Below, in pieces: positions 1-8,412 of a stretch of DNA of 64,000 nucleotides. The notes under the pieces were generated by a model, which saw only the letters and a program-made list of their open reading frames with translations, was not told where the DNA came from and did no database searches. This DNA comes from Treponema brennaborense DSM 12168 (GTDB lineage Bacteria; Spirochaetota; Spirochaetia; Treponematales; Treponemataceae): positions 1,922,001 through 1,986,000 of the forward strand of contig NC_015500.1 of the NCBI RefSeq assembly GCF_000212415.1, read 5' to 3'. How positions within the stretch are numbered: position 1 is the first letter of the stretch; every line of letters begins with the position of its first letter. Both the position numbers and the translations under genes were made by a program.

Positions 1-581
1 CGAACGCACTGCCCCGGCTGCTCGCCGCGGAAGCGGGCGGCATCGGTTCCGGTATCGGCGAAAACGCCGTACGCATGAGCGGAAACGCCGCGCGCGACGG
101 AATCGTGCACGGCTACAAAAGCCGGTTTCTGCTGACGCCGGACGGGCAAGTTGCCCAAACGCGCTCAATCTCGGCAGGGCTCGACTATCCGGGAATCGGT
201 CCGCAGCTCGCCGCGCTCGGAACTTCCGGCAGAATCGAATTTTCGGCAGTCCGGGACGATGAAGCGCTCGCCGCGCTTGCGTTTTTTGCAAAACACGAAG
301 GCGTTCTGTTCGCGCTTGAAAGCGCGCACGCAGGAGCGCTCGCGATGCGGATTGCACAAGAAATTCCGCGCGATAAAGCGATCATCATAAACATGTCCGG
401 ACGCGGCGACAAGGACATTTTCATCACGTCGCCGGTGTTCCGCCCCGCCGAATGGCGACGTTTTTTGAAGAGCGAACTCGCGCGGCTCGAAAGCGGAACG
501 GATATTCATCAGGCCGAATCGCCGGCCGATTCGTGCGAACGGGCGGCAGCGGATACTGCGGACCGCCCGGTGCGGCAGTAA
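1..581 (+). CDS. trpB: Tryptophan synthase beta chain, C-terminal part (5' end outside window)
   Basis: The reading frame is open from base 3 and lacks its start, so only about the last 192 residues are present. TrpB joins indole, channelled from TrpA, to serine using PLP in the cytosol. Visible family landmarks are the A-G-G-x-G segment, H-G-x-K-S followed by a D-G-Q-V turn, the very conserved S-I-S-A-G-L-D-Y-P-G-I-G-P block, the D-D-E-A-L-A helix and the A-L-E-S-A-H-A segment near the end. The S-G-R-G-D-K-D motif close to the C-terminus is also typical. About 25 extra residues follow the usual end. The gene is followed after 24 bp by trpA, the normal order. The identification is firm; only the missing 5' part is unknown. 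Confidence 0.95.
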   Translation, partial: NALPRLLAAEAGGIGSGIGENAVRMSGNAARDGIVHGYKSRFLLTPDGQVAQTRSISAGLDYPGIGPQLAALGTSGRIEFSAVRDDEALAALAFFAKHEGVLFALESAHAGALAMRIAQEIPRDKAIIINMSGRGDKDIFITSPVFRPAEWRRFLKSELARLESGTDIHQAESPADSCERAAADTADRPVRQ

Positions 582-605
582 TTTTTTTACAAACGGAAGG
601 ATACT

Positions 606-1427
606 ATGGAAACGATACGAAATATAAAAATACCGGCGCGCGCACCGATCACGTTGATGGCACACCTCGTCGCAGGATATCCGACGGACGACGCGGCGTT
701 TGAAGCGGCGCGGGCACTCGTACGGGGCGGCGCTTCGATTCTCGAAATACAGCTGCCGTTCAGCGACCCGTCTGCAGACGGGCCGGCAATCCAGAGCACC
801 TGCGCTTCGGTGCTGCGGCGCGGCTACAAAACGGCGGACGGATTCAAACTGATCGATCGGATACGGACGGCGTTTCCCGACGTTCCGGTTTTCGTAATGA
901 CGTACGCGTCCCTCGCCTACGCGCCCGGAATCGAAACGTTCGTCCGACGCGCGGCGGAAGCGGGAGTCGCGGGGATAATCGTCCCCGATCTGCCGTTCGA
1001 CGCCGACGAGGGACTCGCCGAAGCCTGCCGGAGAAACGGCCTGCATATGATTCCCGTCGCCGCTCCGTCGATGAGTCCGCACCGGCTTTCACAGCTTGCA
1101 CGTGCGGGTTTCCCGTACCTGTACGCCGCACTCCGCGCCGGCATCACCGGAGAAAAAACGGTTATCGGCAGCGGCACCGTCGATTTCATCAGGAACGTGT
1201 CGGCGGGAGGATCCGCCGTATTCGGCGGCTTCGGTATTGAAACCGGCGAACAGGCGGCGGCGCTCGCACCGACGGTAGCCGCGGTCGTCGCCGGTTCCGT
1301 GTTCGTGCGAACGATAGCCGCCTGCACCGCTTCCGGCGGTACGGACGCTATGGCCGCGCTGAATGCGGCGGTTTCGGCCAAAGCCCGCGAACTATCGGGT
1401 CAGGCGCCGGAACACAAGCGGCAGTAA
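606..1427 (+). CDS. trpA: Tryptophan synthase alpha chain
   Basis: TrpA (273 aa) cleaves indole-3-glycerol phosphate to indole and glyceraldehyde-3-phosphate and passes indole to TrpB. The (beta/alpha)8 barrel is complete. The catalytic Glu lies in L-E-I-Q-L-P-F-S-D-P and the catalytic Asp in S-A-D-G-P, about 12 residues later. The phosphate-binding G-G-F-G-I and V-V-A-G-S motifs are near the C-terminal third. ATG 606 follows a GGAAGG ribosome binding site by 5 nt. The length is normal for the family. It is the last gene of the visible trp operon; the next gene is convergent. Confidence 0.97.
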   Translation: METIRNIKIPARAPITLMAHLVAGYPTDDAAFEAARALVRGGASILEIQLPFSDPSADGPAIQSTCASVLRRGYKTADGFKLIDRIRTAFPDVPVFVMTYASLAYAPGIETFVRRAAEAGVAGIIVPDLPFDADEGLAEACRRNGLHMIPVAAPSMSPHRLSQLARAGFPYLYAALRAGITGEKTVIGSGTVDFIRNVSAGGSAVFGGFGIETGEQAAALAPTVAAVVAGSVFVRTIAACTASGGTDAMAALNAAVSAKARELSGQAPEHKRQ

Positions 1428-1513
1428 GCGGCAACCGACGGGCGCCGGAAAGCGGGCGCCAGCGGCAGCACTCGCCTCGGCAGTCTCTTGTCCGGGGGAG
1501 GAAGCAAAAACTG

Positions 1514-3070
1514 CTACCGCAGTTTGCCCCGATAATACCGCAAGTCGAGCGTCTCAAGCCGCTTTTTGTGGCAGTCGAGCCGTCCGGCGAAACCGTCGAA
1601 ATCTTTTTCCCGTTCGGGAAGCCACAAACATTCGGCCAGCGCGCACAGCCGCGGAAACATCATATATTCCGCGATACGGGACGCGTACACGACTTCCGTC
1701 CACAAATTGCCCTGCCCGCCGAGCACGAACGACGCGTCTATGCCGCTGCCTTCCGGTATCGGTGAAAACCCGTAAGACGTTTCGGCGGTGGCCGAATTGA
1801 TCCAGCCGGGTTCGCTGTCGTCGTCGTAATTTTTGTAATCGAGGTAGCAGCCGTTCGTCTGCGGAGACATGATCACTTTGTGTCCGAGCTTAGATGCTTT
1901 CACCCCGCCCTGAATGCCCCGCCACGACTGCACGATCATGGATTCGGGCAAACCGAGCCGTTCGGTTCCGTCGAGAACTTCGTCCCAACCTACCGGAATT
2001 TTACCGCGTTTTTCAAGCATCGAGGCAAAACGGACGGTCATCCAGCTTTGGATTTCATCTTCATTCCGCAAGCCTTCGGCTTTCATGCGCGCCTGACATT
2101 TCGGGCACGTTTTCCAATTGGTGCGCGGGCACTCGTCGCCGCCGATATGCACGTACGGCCCCGGAAACAGGCGGCACACCGTGTCGAACACGGCGTCGTA
2201 CAGTTTGAAAACGTCGTCGTTTCCGGCACATAAAACGTCGTCGAACACGCCGAATCGCTGTTCAACCTGATACGGGCCGCCCGTACAGCCCAGTCCCGGA
2301 TAGGCCGCAAGTACGGACGACGAATGTCCGGGAGTTTCGATTTCGGGCACTACGATGATATTGCGCAGGCGCGCATATTCGACGATCTCCGAAACCTCCG
2401 CATCGGTATAAAAACCGCCGGTTTTGCCGACCCATTTCGCACGGAAATCGCCGCGAAACCCGCCGATCCCGGTCAGCAGCGGATATTCGGGTACGTACAA
2501 GCGCCAGCCTTGGTCGTCGGTCAAATGCCAATGAAAGCGGTTCAGTTTGTGAAAAGCAAGCGCATCGATAACCTTTTTGATAAACGACGCGGGATAAAAA
2601 TTTCGGCTCGTGTCGAGCATAAAGCCGCGCCATTCGTACGCCGGTTCGTCCGCAATGCGGCAGCACGGCAGCCGAACGGGAACCGGGTTCTCCGCAGGAC
2701 GTCCGTTCCCCTCCGCCGCGCATCCATACCATTCCGCCGCGCTCATAACCAGCTGACGCAGCGTTTGAAACGCGTAAAAAACGCCCGCGGTCCGGGACGC
2801 ACGGATCGTAATACCGTCAGATGCAACGACGAGGACGTATCCTTCACCGTGAGCAACGCCCGCGTCTTCACATATACGGATGTTCGCCGTTCCGGTTCCG
2901 TTCGCGCCGGACGCGCACGCAAGACCTGCTTCCGTCAGCTGAGCCGCGCATACCGCCGCGGTTTCGCCGAACTCGGCAGCACACTCGATAAAAGCAGCAG
3001 AAACTGCAAAAAAACCGTCCGCAGCGGTCACAGACCGGGGGCGCGGAACCAACCCGTAATAATTATCCAT
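1514..3070 (-). CDS. Beta-N-acetylhexosaminidase, glycoside hydrolase family 20
   Basis: A 518-aa GH20 enzyme that removes terminal beta-linked GlcNAc or GalNAc by substrate-assisted catalysis. A non-catalytic GH20b-like domain covers about residues 1-135, and the catalytic barrel starts near the R-G-F-M-L-D-T-S-R motif at 148. Family signatures are H-W-H-L-T-D-D-Q-G-W-R (180-190) and the catalytic pair Asp312-Glu313 in I-G-G-D-E-C-P. No signal peptide is seen, so a cytosolic enzyme is likely, perhaps for chitobiose or peptidoglycan fragments; the substrate is inferred. There is no usable ribosome binding site before ATG 3070, and a near-consensus promoter ends 8 nt upstream, so the mRNA may be leaderless. 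It is transcribed alone, divergent from the lipoprotein gene. Confidence 0.93.
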   Translation of the reverse strand: MDNYYGLVPRPRSVTAADGFFAVSAAFIECAAEFGETAAVCAAQLTEAGLACASGANGTGTANIRICEDAGVAHGEGYVLVVASDGITIRASRTAGVFYAFQTLRQLVMSAAEWYGCAAEGNGRPAENPVPVRLPCCRIADEPAYEWRGFMLDTSRNFYPASFIKKVIDALAFHKLNRFHWHLTDDQGWRLYVPEYPLLTGIGGFRGDFRAKWVGKTGGFYTDAEVSEIVEYARLRNIIVVPEIETPGHSSSVLAAYPGLGCTGGPYQVEQRFGVFDDVLCAGNDDVFKLYDAVFDTVCRLFPGPYVHIGGDECPRTNWKTCPKCQARMKAEGLRNEDEIQSWMTVRFASMLEKRGKIPVGWDEVLDGTERLGLPESMIVQSWRGIQGGVKASKLGHKVIMSPQTNGCYLDYKNYDDDSEPGWINSATAETSYGFSPIPEGSGIDASFVLGGQGNLWTEVVYASRIAEYMMFPRLCALAECLWLPEREKDFDGFAGRLDCHKKRLETLDLRYYRGKLR

Positions 3071-3078
3071 AATTTCGG

Positions 3079-3107
3079 ATTATACTCCAGTTCGTACAGA
3101 AATGCAA
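3079..3107 (-). promoter_or_regulatory. Promoter of the GH20 gene, near-leaderless
   Basis: On the minus strand TTGCAT (3107-3102) and TATAAT (3084-3079) are 17 bp apart. Only 8 nt separate the -10 box from ATG 3070, leaving no room for a ribosome binding site. Confidence 0.65.
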
Positions 3108-3170
3108 CAATAGAAAAACCGCTGAAACAACGAAAAAAAACTGGTATACTACTTGCCTTTTCCTGCCGGA

Positions 3171-3200
3171 TTGCTTATTATTAAACTGGTTAAGTATAAC
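3171..3200 (+). promoter_or_regulatory. Candidate promoter of the first lipoprotein gene
   Basis: TTGCTT (3171-3176) and TATAAC (3195-3200) are 18 bp apart and end 18 nt before ATG 3219, leaving space for the AAGAG ribosome binding site. Confidence 0.45.
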
Positions 3201-3218
3201 CGTTTCACAAGAGTGTCT

Positions 3219-5537
3219 ATGACTTTTTTAAAGAAAACCATATTAATTTTAATATTTGGAGTATTTTTCAGCGCATGCTCGAATCAGATGCAGGCTCCGC
3301 CGGCTGCGGAAAGCGGGCCGATAACGATGTTTACGCAGGAACAACTTGCGGCGCTGAGCGCTTATTTCGGCATTTCGCTGCGTACACCCGCGTCCGCGGA
3401 ACAGACGAAAATCGTTCCGGGTGCGGCGAAAAACGGCATACAAGTAACGGCAGCGTCCGTTCTTTCATACGCCGACACGAAAGGAACGGAAAGAGCCGGC
3501 AATATCACTGCCCGCCTTTCGGGAACGTACGACGGACGGCAGTTTCAAAACGTACAAGCCGTATTCACCGGGTTTGAGGACGTGTACGGCAGCAACGTCC
3601 GGAAAAATCGGGGAACACTGAAATTGAACGCGAAATCGCTGCTCGCCCAATCGAAGAGTATCGACGAGTTCATCGCTGCGGCAAAAGCCTCCCCCGCGAC
3701 GTACTTGGATACGTTTACGTTCATTCTTGAAAACGGCACGAATATCAACGCGCTCGACATGGGTATCCGCAGTTACACCGTGGAAAACATTCTGTTTGAA
3801 AAAACGGACGACGCCGTTCCGTCAGTAAAAGTGAGCGCTCAGTACAAAGTACACTATTTCAGCCGGGAACGGGATAAAGACGAAAGGGCGGAAACCGTAG
3901 ATAAAGACAGTTTCATTATGAAAATCGCGTATGCCGCGGAAAACCCGAAGTCCGGTGACGAAACACCGCCCGCTGCGCCCGAAATCGTACCGGGAGCAGA
4001 ATCGCCCGCTGCGCCCGAAATCGTACTGCCCGCTGCTCCGGGAACCGAACCGATAACGGCGTTCACGCAGGAACAGCTTGCGGCGCTGAGCGTCTATTTC
4101 GGCATTGCGGTGCGTACCCCCGCGTCCGCGGAACAGACGAAAATCGTTCCGGGTGCGGCGAAAAACGGCATACAGGTAACGGCGGCGACCGTTCTTTCAT
4201 ACGCCGACGCAAAAGGAACGGAAAGAGCCGGCAGTATCACGGCCCGCCTTTCGGGAACGTACGACGGCCGCCCGTTTGAAAGCGTTCAGGCAGTTTTCAC
4301 CGGGTTTAAGGACGCGTACGGCAGCAACGTACAAAGCAAAAATGCTTTTAAACTGGATTTTACTTCCGCAATAAAAAACGCGCAAAGCATAGACGACTAT
4401 ATTGCCGCAGCGAACGCACGGATCAAAGACTACGTGCAGGAGTTCAGTTTCGGACTGTACAACGGTACGCAGATCGACGCGCTTGCCATAGGCAACCGCA
4501 GTTACAGTGTGGAAAACATGCGGCTGACCAAATCTGCGGATACGATTCCCCAGATAAAAATCAGCGCTCAGTATAGCGTGCATTATTTCAGCCGGGAACA
4601 GGGCGAAGCGGAAGTAAAAGAGACGGTATCGAAAGATTTTGTCTATTACGATATCAAAACGGAATTTTACGCCAAAAAAGACGTTTTCAACTATATAATA
4701 GAAGACGCCGATTTACTGCTGCCCGATTCGTCACTCTATTCCGACAAATACGCGTCGGAATTGTACGCCCGTCACACGTTCGACAAGCAAGCTGTGTGGG
4801 ATCTTATGTTCAGCAGCGAGACGATAGACAAGTACCGTTCTTTATATCCGGCGTATAAAACGATTATCGTGGCGATACGGGATTTGGGTGCGAACGACAT
4901 TACGGGAGAACTGCACGTTACGTATTACATTGCGGCAAAAGAAGATATCGACGCCGAAAATTACACCGACGTAAGCGCTGCAAAAACCCGGACGTTTACC
5001 GGATTCAAGAAAATCGACAAAACGGCACTTGAAAAAAACCTGTTGCCGGTAGTCTTGCCGGCAGATTTCGATTCAACGAAAAAACTGTTCGCCTACTACG
5101 ACGCTAAGTTCAAAAAGGGTTTGGAGAACGGTACGTACACGGACGCCGACGCGACGTACGACCTCGGTACAAAGGACCGTTCCGCACCGTATCCCGTTCT
5201 CAGGGAAATAAATCAGGGGCTCCAGATAGGCGACGGCGGCGGTACTAAAGACGGCTTTTCAAATAACACGCGAAAAATCACTTTCCGCGGAAAATCGGTT
5301 TTTGAAACATTCTCGTCCAATCCGCCGTTTTTGACAAACGGTGAACAGTATATCAGCTACGTCCAAGTACGGCCGGTATCGGTCACGGTCAATCCGACGG
5401 TAAAAGCACGCAACCGTAAAGATTATCTGTATCTGTACAATTACGAAGTATCGTTCGATATTCCGGCGGCGCAGTCACCCGGTTCATCCGAAACGGCAAC
5501 GATAACGCTCGACACGGCGATGCGCAGCGACTGGTAA
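3219..5537 (+). CDS. Large lipoprotein with an internal 244-residue tandem duplication
   Basis: I place the start at ATG 3219, giving M-T-F-L-K-K, a hydrophobic core and lipobox S-A-C-S with Cys20; the mature protein should be a surface or periplasmic lipoprotein of about 750 aa. The block beginning I-T-M-F-T-Q-E-Q (near residue 35) is repeated almost unchanged from about residue 279, separated by a Pro/Ala/Glu-rich linker. The repeat includes a G-x-I-T-A-R-L-S-G-T-Y-x-G…F-T-G-F strand pattern resembling the Lipoprotein_17-type domain of variable surface proteins, and a similar G-E-L-H-V-T-Y…T-F-T-G-F-K unit follows near residue 565. The domain assignment is by pattern only. A paralog with a single copy follows at 5744. 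Function is unknown. Confidence 0.8.
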   Translation: MTFLKKTILILIFGVFFSACSNQMQAPPAAESGPITMFTQEQLAALSAYFGISLRTPASAEQTKIVPGAAKNGIQVTAASVLSYADTKGTERAGNITARLSGTYDGRQFQNVQAVFTGFEDVYGSNVRKNRGTLKLNAKSLLAQSKSIDEFIAAAKASPATYLDTFTFILENGTNINALDMGIRSYTVENILFEKTDDAVPSVKVSAQYKVHYFSRERDKDERAETVDKDSFIMKIAYAAENPKSGDETPPAAPEIVPGAESPAAPEIVLPAAPGTEPITAFTQEQLAALSVYFGIAVRTPASAEQTKIVPGAAKNGIQVTAATVLSYADAKGTERAGSITARLSGTYDGRPFESVQAVFTGFKDAYGSNVQSKNAFKLDFTSAIKNAQSIDDYIAAANARIKDYVQEFSFGLYNGTQIDALAIGNRSYSVENMRLTKSADTIPQIKISAQYSVHYFSREQGEAEVKETVSKDFVYYDIKTEFYAKKDVFNYIIEDADLLLPDSSLYSDKYASELYARHTFDKQAVWDLMFSSETIDKYRSLYPAYKTIIVAIRDLGANDITGELHVTYYIAAKEDIDAENYTDVSAAKTRTFTGFKKIDKTALEKNLLPVVLPADFDSTKKLFAYYDAKFKKGLENGTYTDADATYDLGTKDRSAPYPVLREINQGLQIGDGGGTKDGFSNNTRKITFRGKSVFETFSSNPPFLTNGEQYISYVQVRPVSVTVNPTVKARNRKDYLYLYNYEVSFDIPAAQSPGSSETATITLDTAMRSDW
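3387..4174 (+). repeat. 56-bp identical direct repeat inside the lipoprotein gene
   Basis: Bases 3387-3442 and 4119-4174 are identical. They lie 732 bp apart, exactly 244 codons, within longer near-identical flanks, so recombination between them would delete or add one repeat unit in frame. Confidence 0.85.
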
Positions 5538-5561
5538 TCGGCTTCTCAAAATCGTACGGCG

Positions 5562-5592
5562 AAAGGGCTGTCCGCGGGCAGCCCTTTTTTTG
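5562..5592 (+). terminator. Intrinsic terminator after the first lipoprotein gene
   Basis: A 9-bp stem (AAAGGGCTG at 5562-5570 with CAGCCCTTT at 5579-5587) ends in a run of T, 25 bp after the stop codon. Confidence 0.85.
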
Positions 5593-5674
5593 ACCGTTTT
5601 TTTATCTCCGCGCATCCGAGCTTCCGCGTCCCCAGGTTTCTTGCACATTTGTCCGGCTAAATGTAGTATACCAC

Positions 5675-5703
5675 TTGACATATATGACGAATTAAAGTAG
5701 TAA
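5675..5703 (+). promoter_or_regulatory. Candidate promoter of the second lipoprotein gene
   Basis: A consensus TTGACA (5675-5680) is followed after 17 bp by TAGTAA (5698-5703). The start codon is 40 bp downstream and has a good ribosome binding site. Confidence 0.5.
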
Positions 5704-5743
5704 TAAGTAATAAAACTTAACATAATCTTTTTTGGAGACATCT

Positions 5744-7393
5744 GTGACTTTTTTAAAGAAAACTATGCTAATTTTAACTATGTGTGTTTTGAGTGCGTGT
5801 TCAAACGAAACGCAGTCCTCACCGACGGTTCCGGTAACCGAAAAGGCGGCTGTGAATAAACCGGCTGCCGGCAGCAATACGCCTGCCGCTCCGAAAGCCA
5901 ATGGCAAACCGTTAACCGCCTTTACCCCGGAACAGACCACCGAATTAGCGGCATATTTCGGCATTTCGCTGAGCGGCATAGCGTCCGCCGAACAAACGAA
6001 AATCGTCCCGGGCGCGGTGAAGAACGGCATACAGGTAACGGCGGCGGACGTCCTTTCATACGCCGACACAAAGGGAACGGAAAAAACCGGCAGCGTTACG
6101 GCACGGCTTTCCGGAACGTACGGCGGACAGACGTTTGAAAACGTCGAGGTCAGTTTTACCGGTTTTATGGATTTATACGGCAGCAGCGTGCAAAGCGCCG
6201 GCAAGTTTACCCTCGATTTTGCCGACGCAATACAATCTGCACAGAATATCGACGCGTATATCACCGCGGCAAACGAACAGCCGCAGAAATATATAAAAGA
6301 GTTTTCGTTCGGCTTGGAAAACGGAACGCTGGTCGACGTGCTCGACACAAACAACCGCAGTTACAGTGTGGAAAATATTCAGCTGAAAAAAGCAGCGGAT
6401 GCGACGCGGATACAGGTCGACGCGCAGTTTCAGGTTCACTATTTCAGCCGCGAACCGGGGAAAGACGAAGCAAAAGAAACAGTTCCGTATGGTTGGCGGT
6501 ACAGACTTCCAATTGAAACGCCGTATTATACGAAAACGGACGTCCTTAACTACATATTGCAGGATCCTTGGCTGATTCCCGAAAGCGGAAACACGAATTC
6601 CCATTATGCATCGGAACTTTACGCCAAGCATAGTTTTGGGAAAACGCTCGGTTGGGGACAGCTGTTTAACAGTGATACAGTTGAATTGTACCAAAAATTA
6701 TATCCGGCATACGGGAAGCTTTTCGTAGCAATACAGGATATCAGTGCGAACGATCTGACGGGCGAACTGCACGTTACCTACTGCGTCGCCTCGCATGAAG
6801 ATTCCGAAACACACGGATACCGGGATAGCAGCCAATACGAAACTCGGACTTTTACCGGATTTAAACAGGTTGATGAGAAGGTGCTTTTAGAAACGATTGC
6901 TCCGTATATCACGATTTATCCTGATGAGCAGAAAATACTGTACGAAAAATATGACAAAAAATTCAAAGCGGGCATTAAAGCCGGTAACTACCAGATTACC
7001 GATACCCAATATAAGCTGGACACCATTATAAATCCGCAACCGGTCGCGCTCGTTCGTGACATAGAAAACGGCATTTTGGTAGGCGACGGCAAAAACAAAG
7101 ACAATTTTTCAAACAGTAAGCGAAAAATCATGTTCGGCAGCAATCAAAGTACGATTTTCGATATATTTGGTATAGAGCCGCCGTATCTTGCAAACAAAGA
7201 ACTCTTTATCAATCAGGTCGAAATACAGCATATATCGGTCACTGTGAATCCGACAGAGAAGCGCAATGACGACGATGACTACGTATATCGGCATAACTAC
7301 GAAGTGTCGTTCTATATTCAATCCTCCCAAACGGTAGGTTCTACACAAACGGACAAATTGACGATTCCGGTGTCCATACCAATCTGGAAATAA
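5744..7393 (+). CDS. Lipoprotein paralogous to the preceding gene
   Basis: A 549-aa lipoprotein. I choose GTG 5744 because GGAG lies 6 nt upstream and the product then begins M-T-F-L-K-K like its neighbour; a TTG 12 bp earlier would overlap the ribosome binding site. The lipobox is L-S-A-C with Cys19. A Pro/Ala-rich tether follows, then one copy of the block duplicated in the upstream gene (F-T-P-E-Q near residue 55, S-A-E-Q-T-K-I-V-P-G, G-T-Y-x-G), and then the same C-terminal half with Y-A-S-E-L-Y-A-K-H, D-L-T-G-E-L-H-V-T-Y and V-T-V-N-P-T. Gene duplication is clear. Probable surface lipoprotein of unknown function. Confidence 0.8.
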   Translation: MTFLKKTMLILTMCVLSACSNETQSSPTVPVTEKAAVNKPAAGSNTPAAPKANGKPLTAFTPEQTTELAAYFGISLSGIASAEQTKIVPGAVKNGIQVTAADVLSYADTKGTEKTGSVTARLSGTYGGQTFENVEVSFTGFMDLYGSSVQSAGKFTLDFADAIQSAQNIDAYITAANEQPQKYIKEFSFGLENGTLVDVLDTNNRSYSVENIQLKKAADATRIQVDAQFQVHYFSREPGKDEAKETVPYGWRYRLPIETPYYTKTDVLNYILQDPWLIPESGNTNSHYASELYAKHSFGKTLGWGQLFNSDTVELYQKLYPAYGKLFVAIQDISANDLTGELHVTYCVASHEDSETHGYRDSSQYETRTFTGFKQVDEKVLLETIAPYITIYPDEQKILYEKYDKKFKAGIKAGNYQITDTQYKLDTIINPQPVALVRDIENGILVGDGKNKDNFSNSKRKIMFGSNQSTIFDIFGIEPPYLANKELFINQVEIQHISVTVNPTEKRNDDDDYVYRHNYEVSFYIQSSQTVGSTQTDKLTIPVSIPIWK

Positions 7394-7416
7394 GAACAAA
7401 ACCGGACCAGAAATCT

Positions 7417-7451
7417 TTTCCGGCAGGGAATCCTTCACACCCTGCCGGAAA
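7417..7451. terminator. 12-bp perfect hairpin between convergent genes
   Basis: TTTCCGGCAGGG (7417-7428) pairs perfectly with CCCTGCCGGAAA (7440-7451). It could terminate transcription from both sides, although the T tract is weak. Confidence 0.55.
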
Positions 7452-7625
7452 CTTCCCCCACTTTCGTTGAGAGTTTCTCCCTTACGGAAAGTCCCATCCC
7501 TTATGCGGAAAGGCGTTTACCGGTTCCGTGCATTGCAGCGGCCACAGTACTCGCGCCTTGCACGCACAAGCGACCGGGGCAGCCGTTTTTGCTGACCTTT
7601 TTTTATACAAAAACTGGTCCAATAG

Positions 7626-7725
7626 TCCGATTTGTGTGCATGTCCAGATAATCAAAGCAAAACTTATCATGCCCGTTCCTAATTGTGAAACAGTCTGACC
7701 GGTAAAAAGCAAAATAAAATTGATT
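7626..7725 (-). pseudogene. Remnant of a major facilitator transporter N-terminus
   Basis: On the minus strand about 30 residues (F-I-L-L-F-T-G-Q-T-V-S-Q-L-G…F-A-L-I-I-W) match the usual first transmembrane helix of MFS drug or macrolide efflux proteins. The frame then runs into unrelated sequence, so only a scar of the gene remains at the edge of the AT-rich island. The rest of the interval 7452-7733 shows nothing else recognisable. Confidence 0.45.
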
Positions 7726-7733
7726 TATTACTC

Positions 7734-8324
7734 TCAATCATCAATATATCTCACGTTTCCCATCCTAACCAGCTTATTATACATAAAGCAAGTAGGAGTA
7801 TGATCATTGATAATTCCACACGCTTGAAGGTGAGCATAAACTGTAATTGAACCTAAGTATTTAAAACCACGTTTTTTCAAATCTATACTTATTTTATCCG
7901 ATAAGTCATTCTTCGTTTCCGGCTGTCCTTGCTGATGTTTCAAATAGATCAAACTCTCATTATTTGAAAAAGACCAAATATAGTGATTAAAACTGCCATA
8001 TTCCTGAATTATATTTCTAAAAGCAGCGGCATTTCCTATAATAGCTTCTATTTTTCGTCTTGATTTTATCATTCCATCGTGATTCAATATTTCAACAATA
8101 TCACTTTCCGTATATTGAGAAATTTTTTCAAAATCGAAATCAGAAAAACACTTTTTAAATATTTCCCTTTTATTTAACATCATTGTCCAATTTAAACCGC
8201 ATTGCATAACTTCCATAGATATAAACTCAAAATGTTTTCTATCATTATGTAAGGGCATTCCCCATTCTTCATCATGGTATTTTTGCACTATGCCATCGTC
8301 ACAGCACCACTTACACCGCTCCAT
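7734..8324 (-). CDS. tag: DNA-3-methyladenine glycosylase I
   Basis: A 196-aa Tag-family glycosylase that removes 3-methyladenine from alkylated DNA. The four zinc ligands are visible: Cys near residue 4 in M-E-R-C-K-W-C, His in K-Y-H-D-E-E-W-G, and the His and Cys of N-D-H-T-P-T-C-F. The W-x-M-M-L-N-K-R-E region and the aromatic base pocket are also present. A GAGG ribosome binding site lies before ATG 8324. The gene is AT-rich compared with the housekeeping genes, which suggests it arrived with the polysaccharide island. It is co-oriented with the locus but has its own possible -10 box (TATACT on the minus strand near 8350). Confidence 0.93.
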   Translation of the reverse strand: MERCKWCCDDGIVQKYHDEEWGMPLHNDRKHFEFISMEVMQCGLNWTMMLNKREIFKKCFSDFDFEKISQYTESDIVEILNHDGMIKSRRKIEAIIGNAAAFRNIIQEYGSFNHYIWSFSNNESLIYLKHQQGQPETKNDLSDKISIDLKKRGFKYLGSITVYAHLQACGIINDHTPTCFMYNKLVRMGNVRYIDD

Positions 8325-8412
8325 TTAGCACCTCTTCGCATTTTCCTTTAGTATATCCCGTGAAACAGGCTTTTACAAGTAAACGAAATCGGAACGGATT
8401 TATTCAGTTTTA

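Noticed and set aside
165-1082. 305-aa minus-strand frame opposite trpB-trpA
   Set aside because: It lies wholly opposite two well conserved genes, is Arg-rich and has no family features: a shadow frame of GC-rich coding DNA.
2324-3184. 286-aa plus-strand frame opposite the GH20 gene
   Set aside because: Antisense to conserved GH20 motifs, no ribosome binding site and no recognisable domain.
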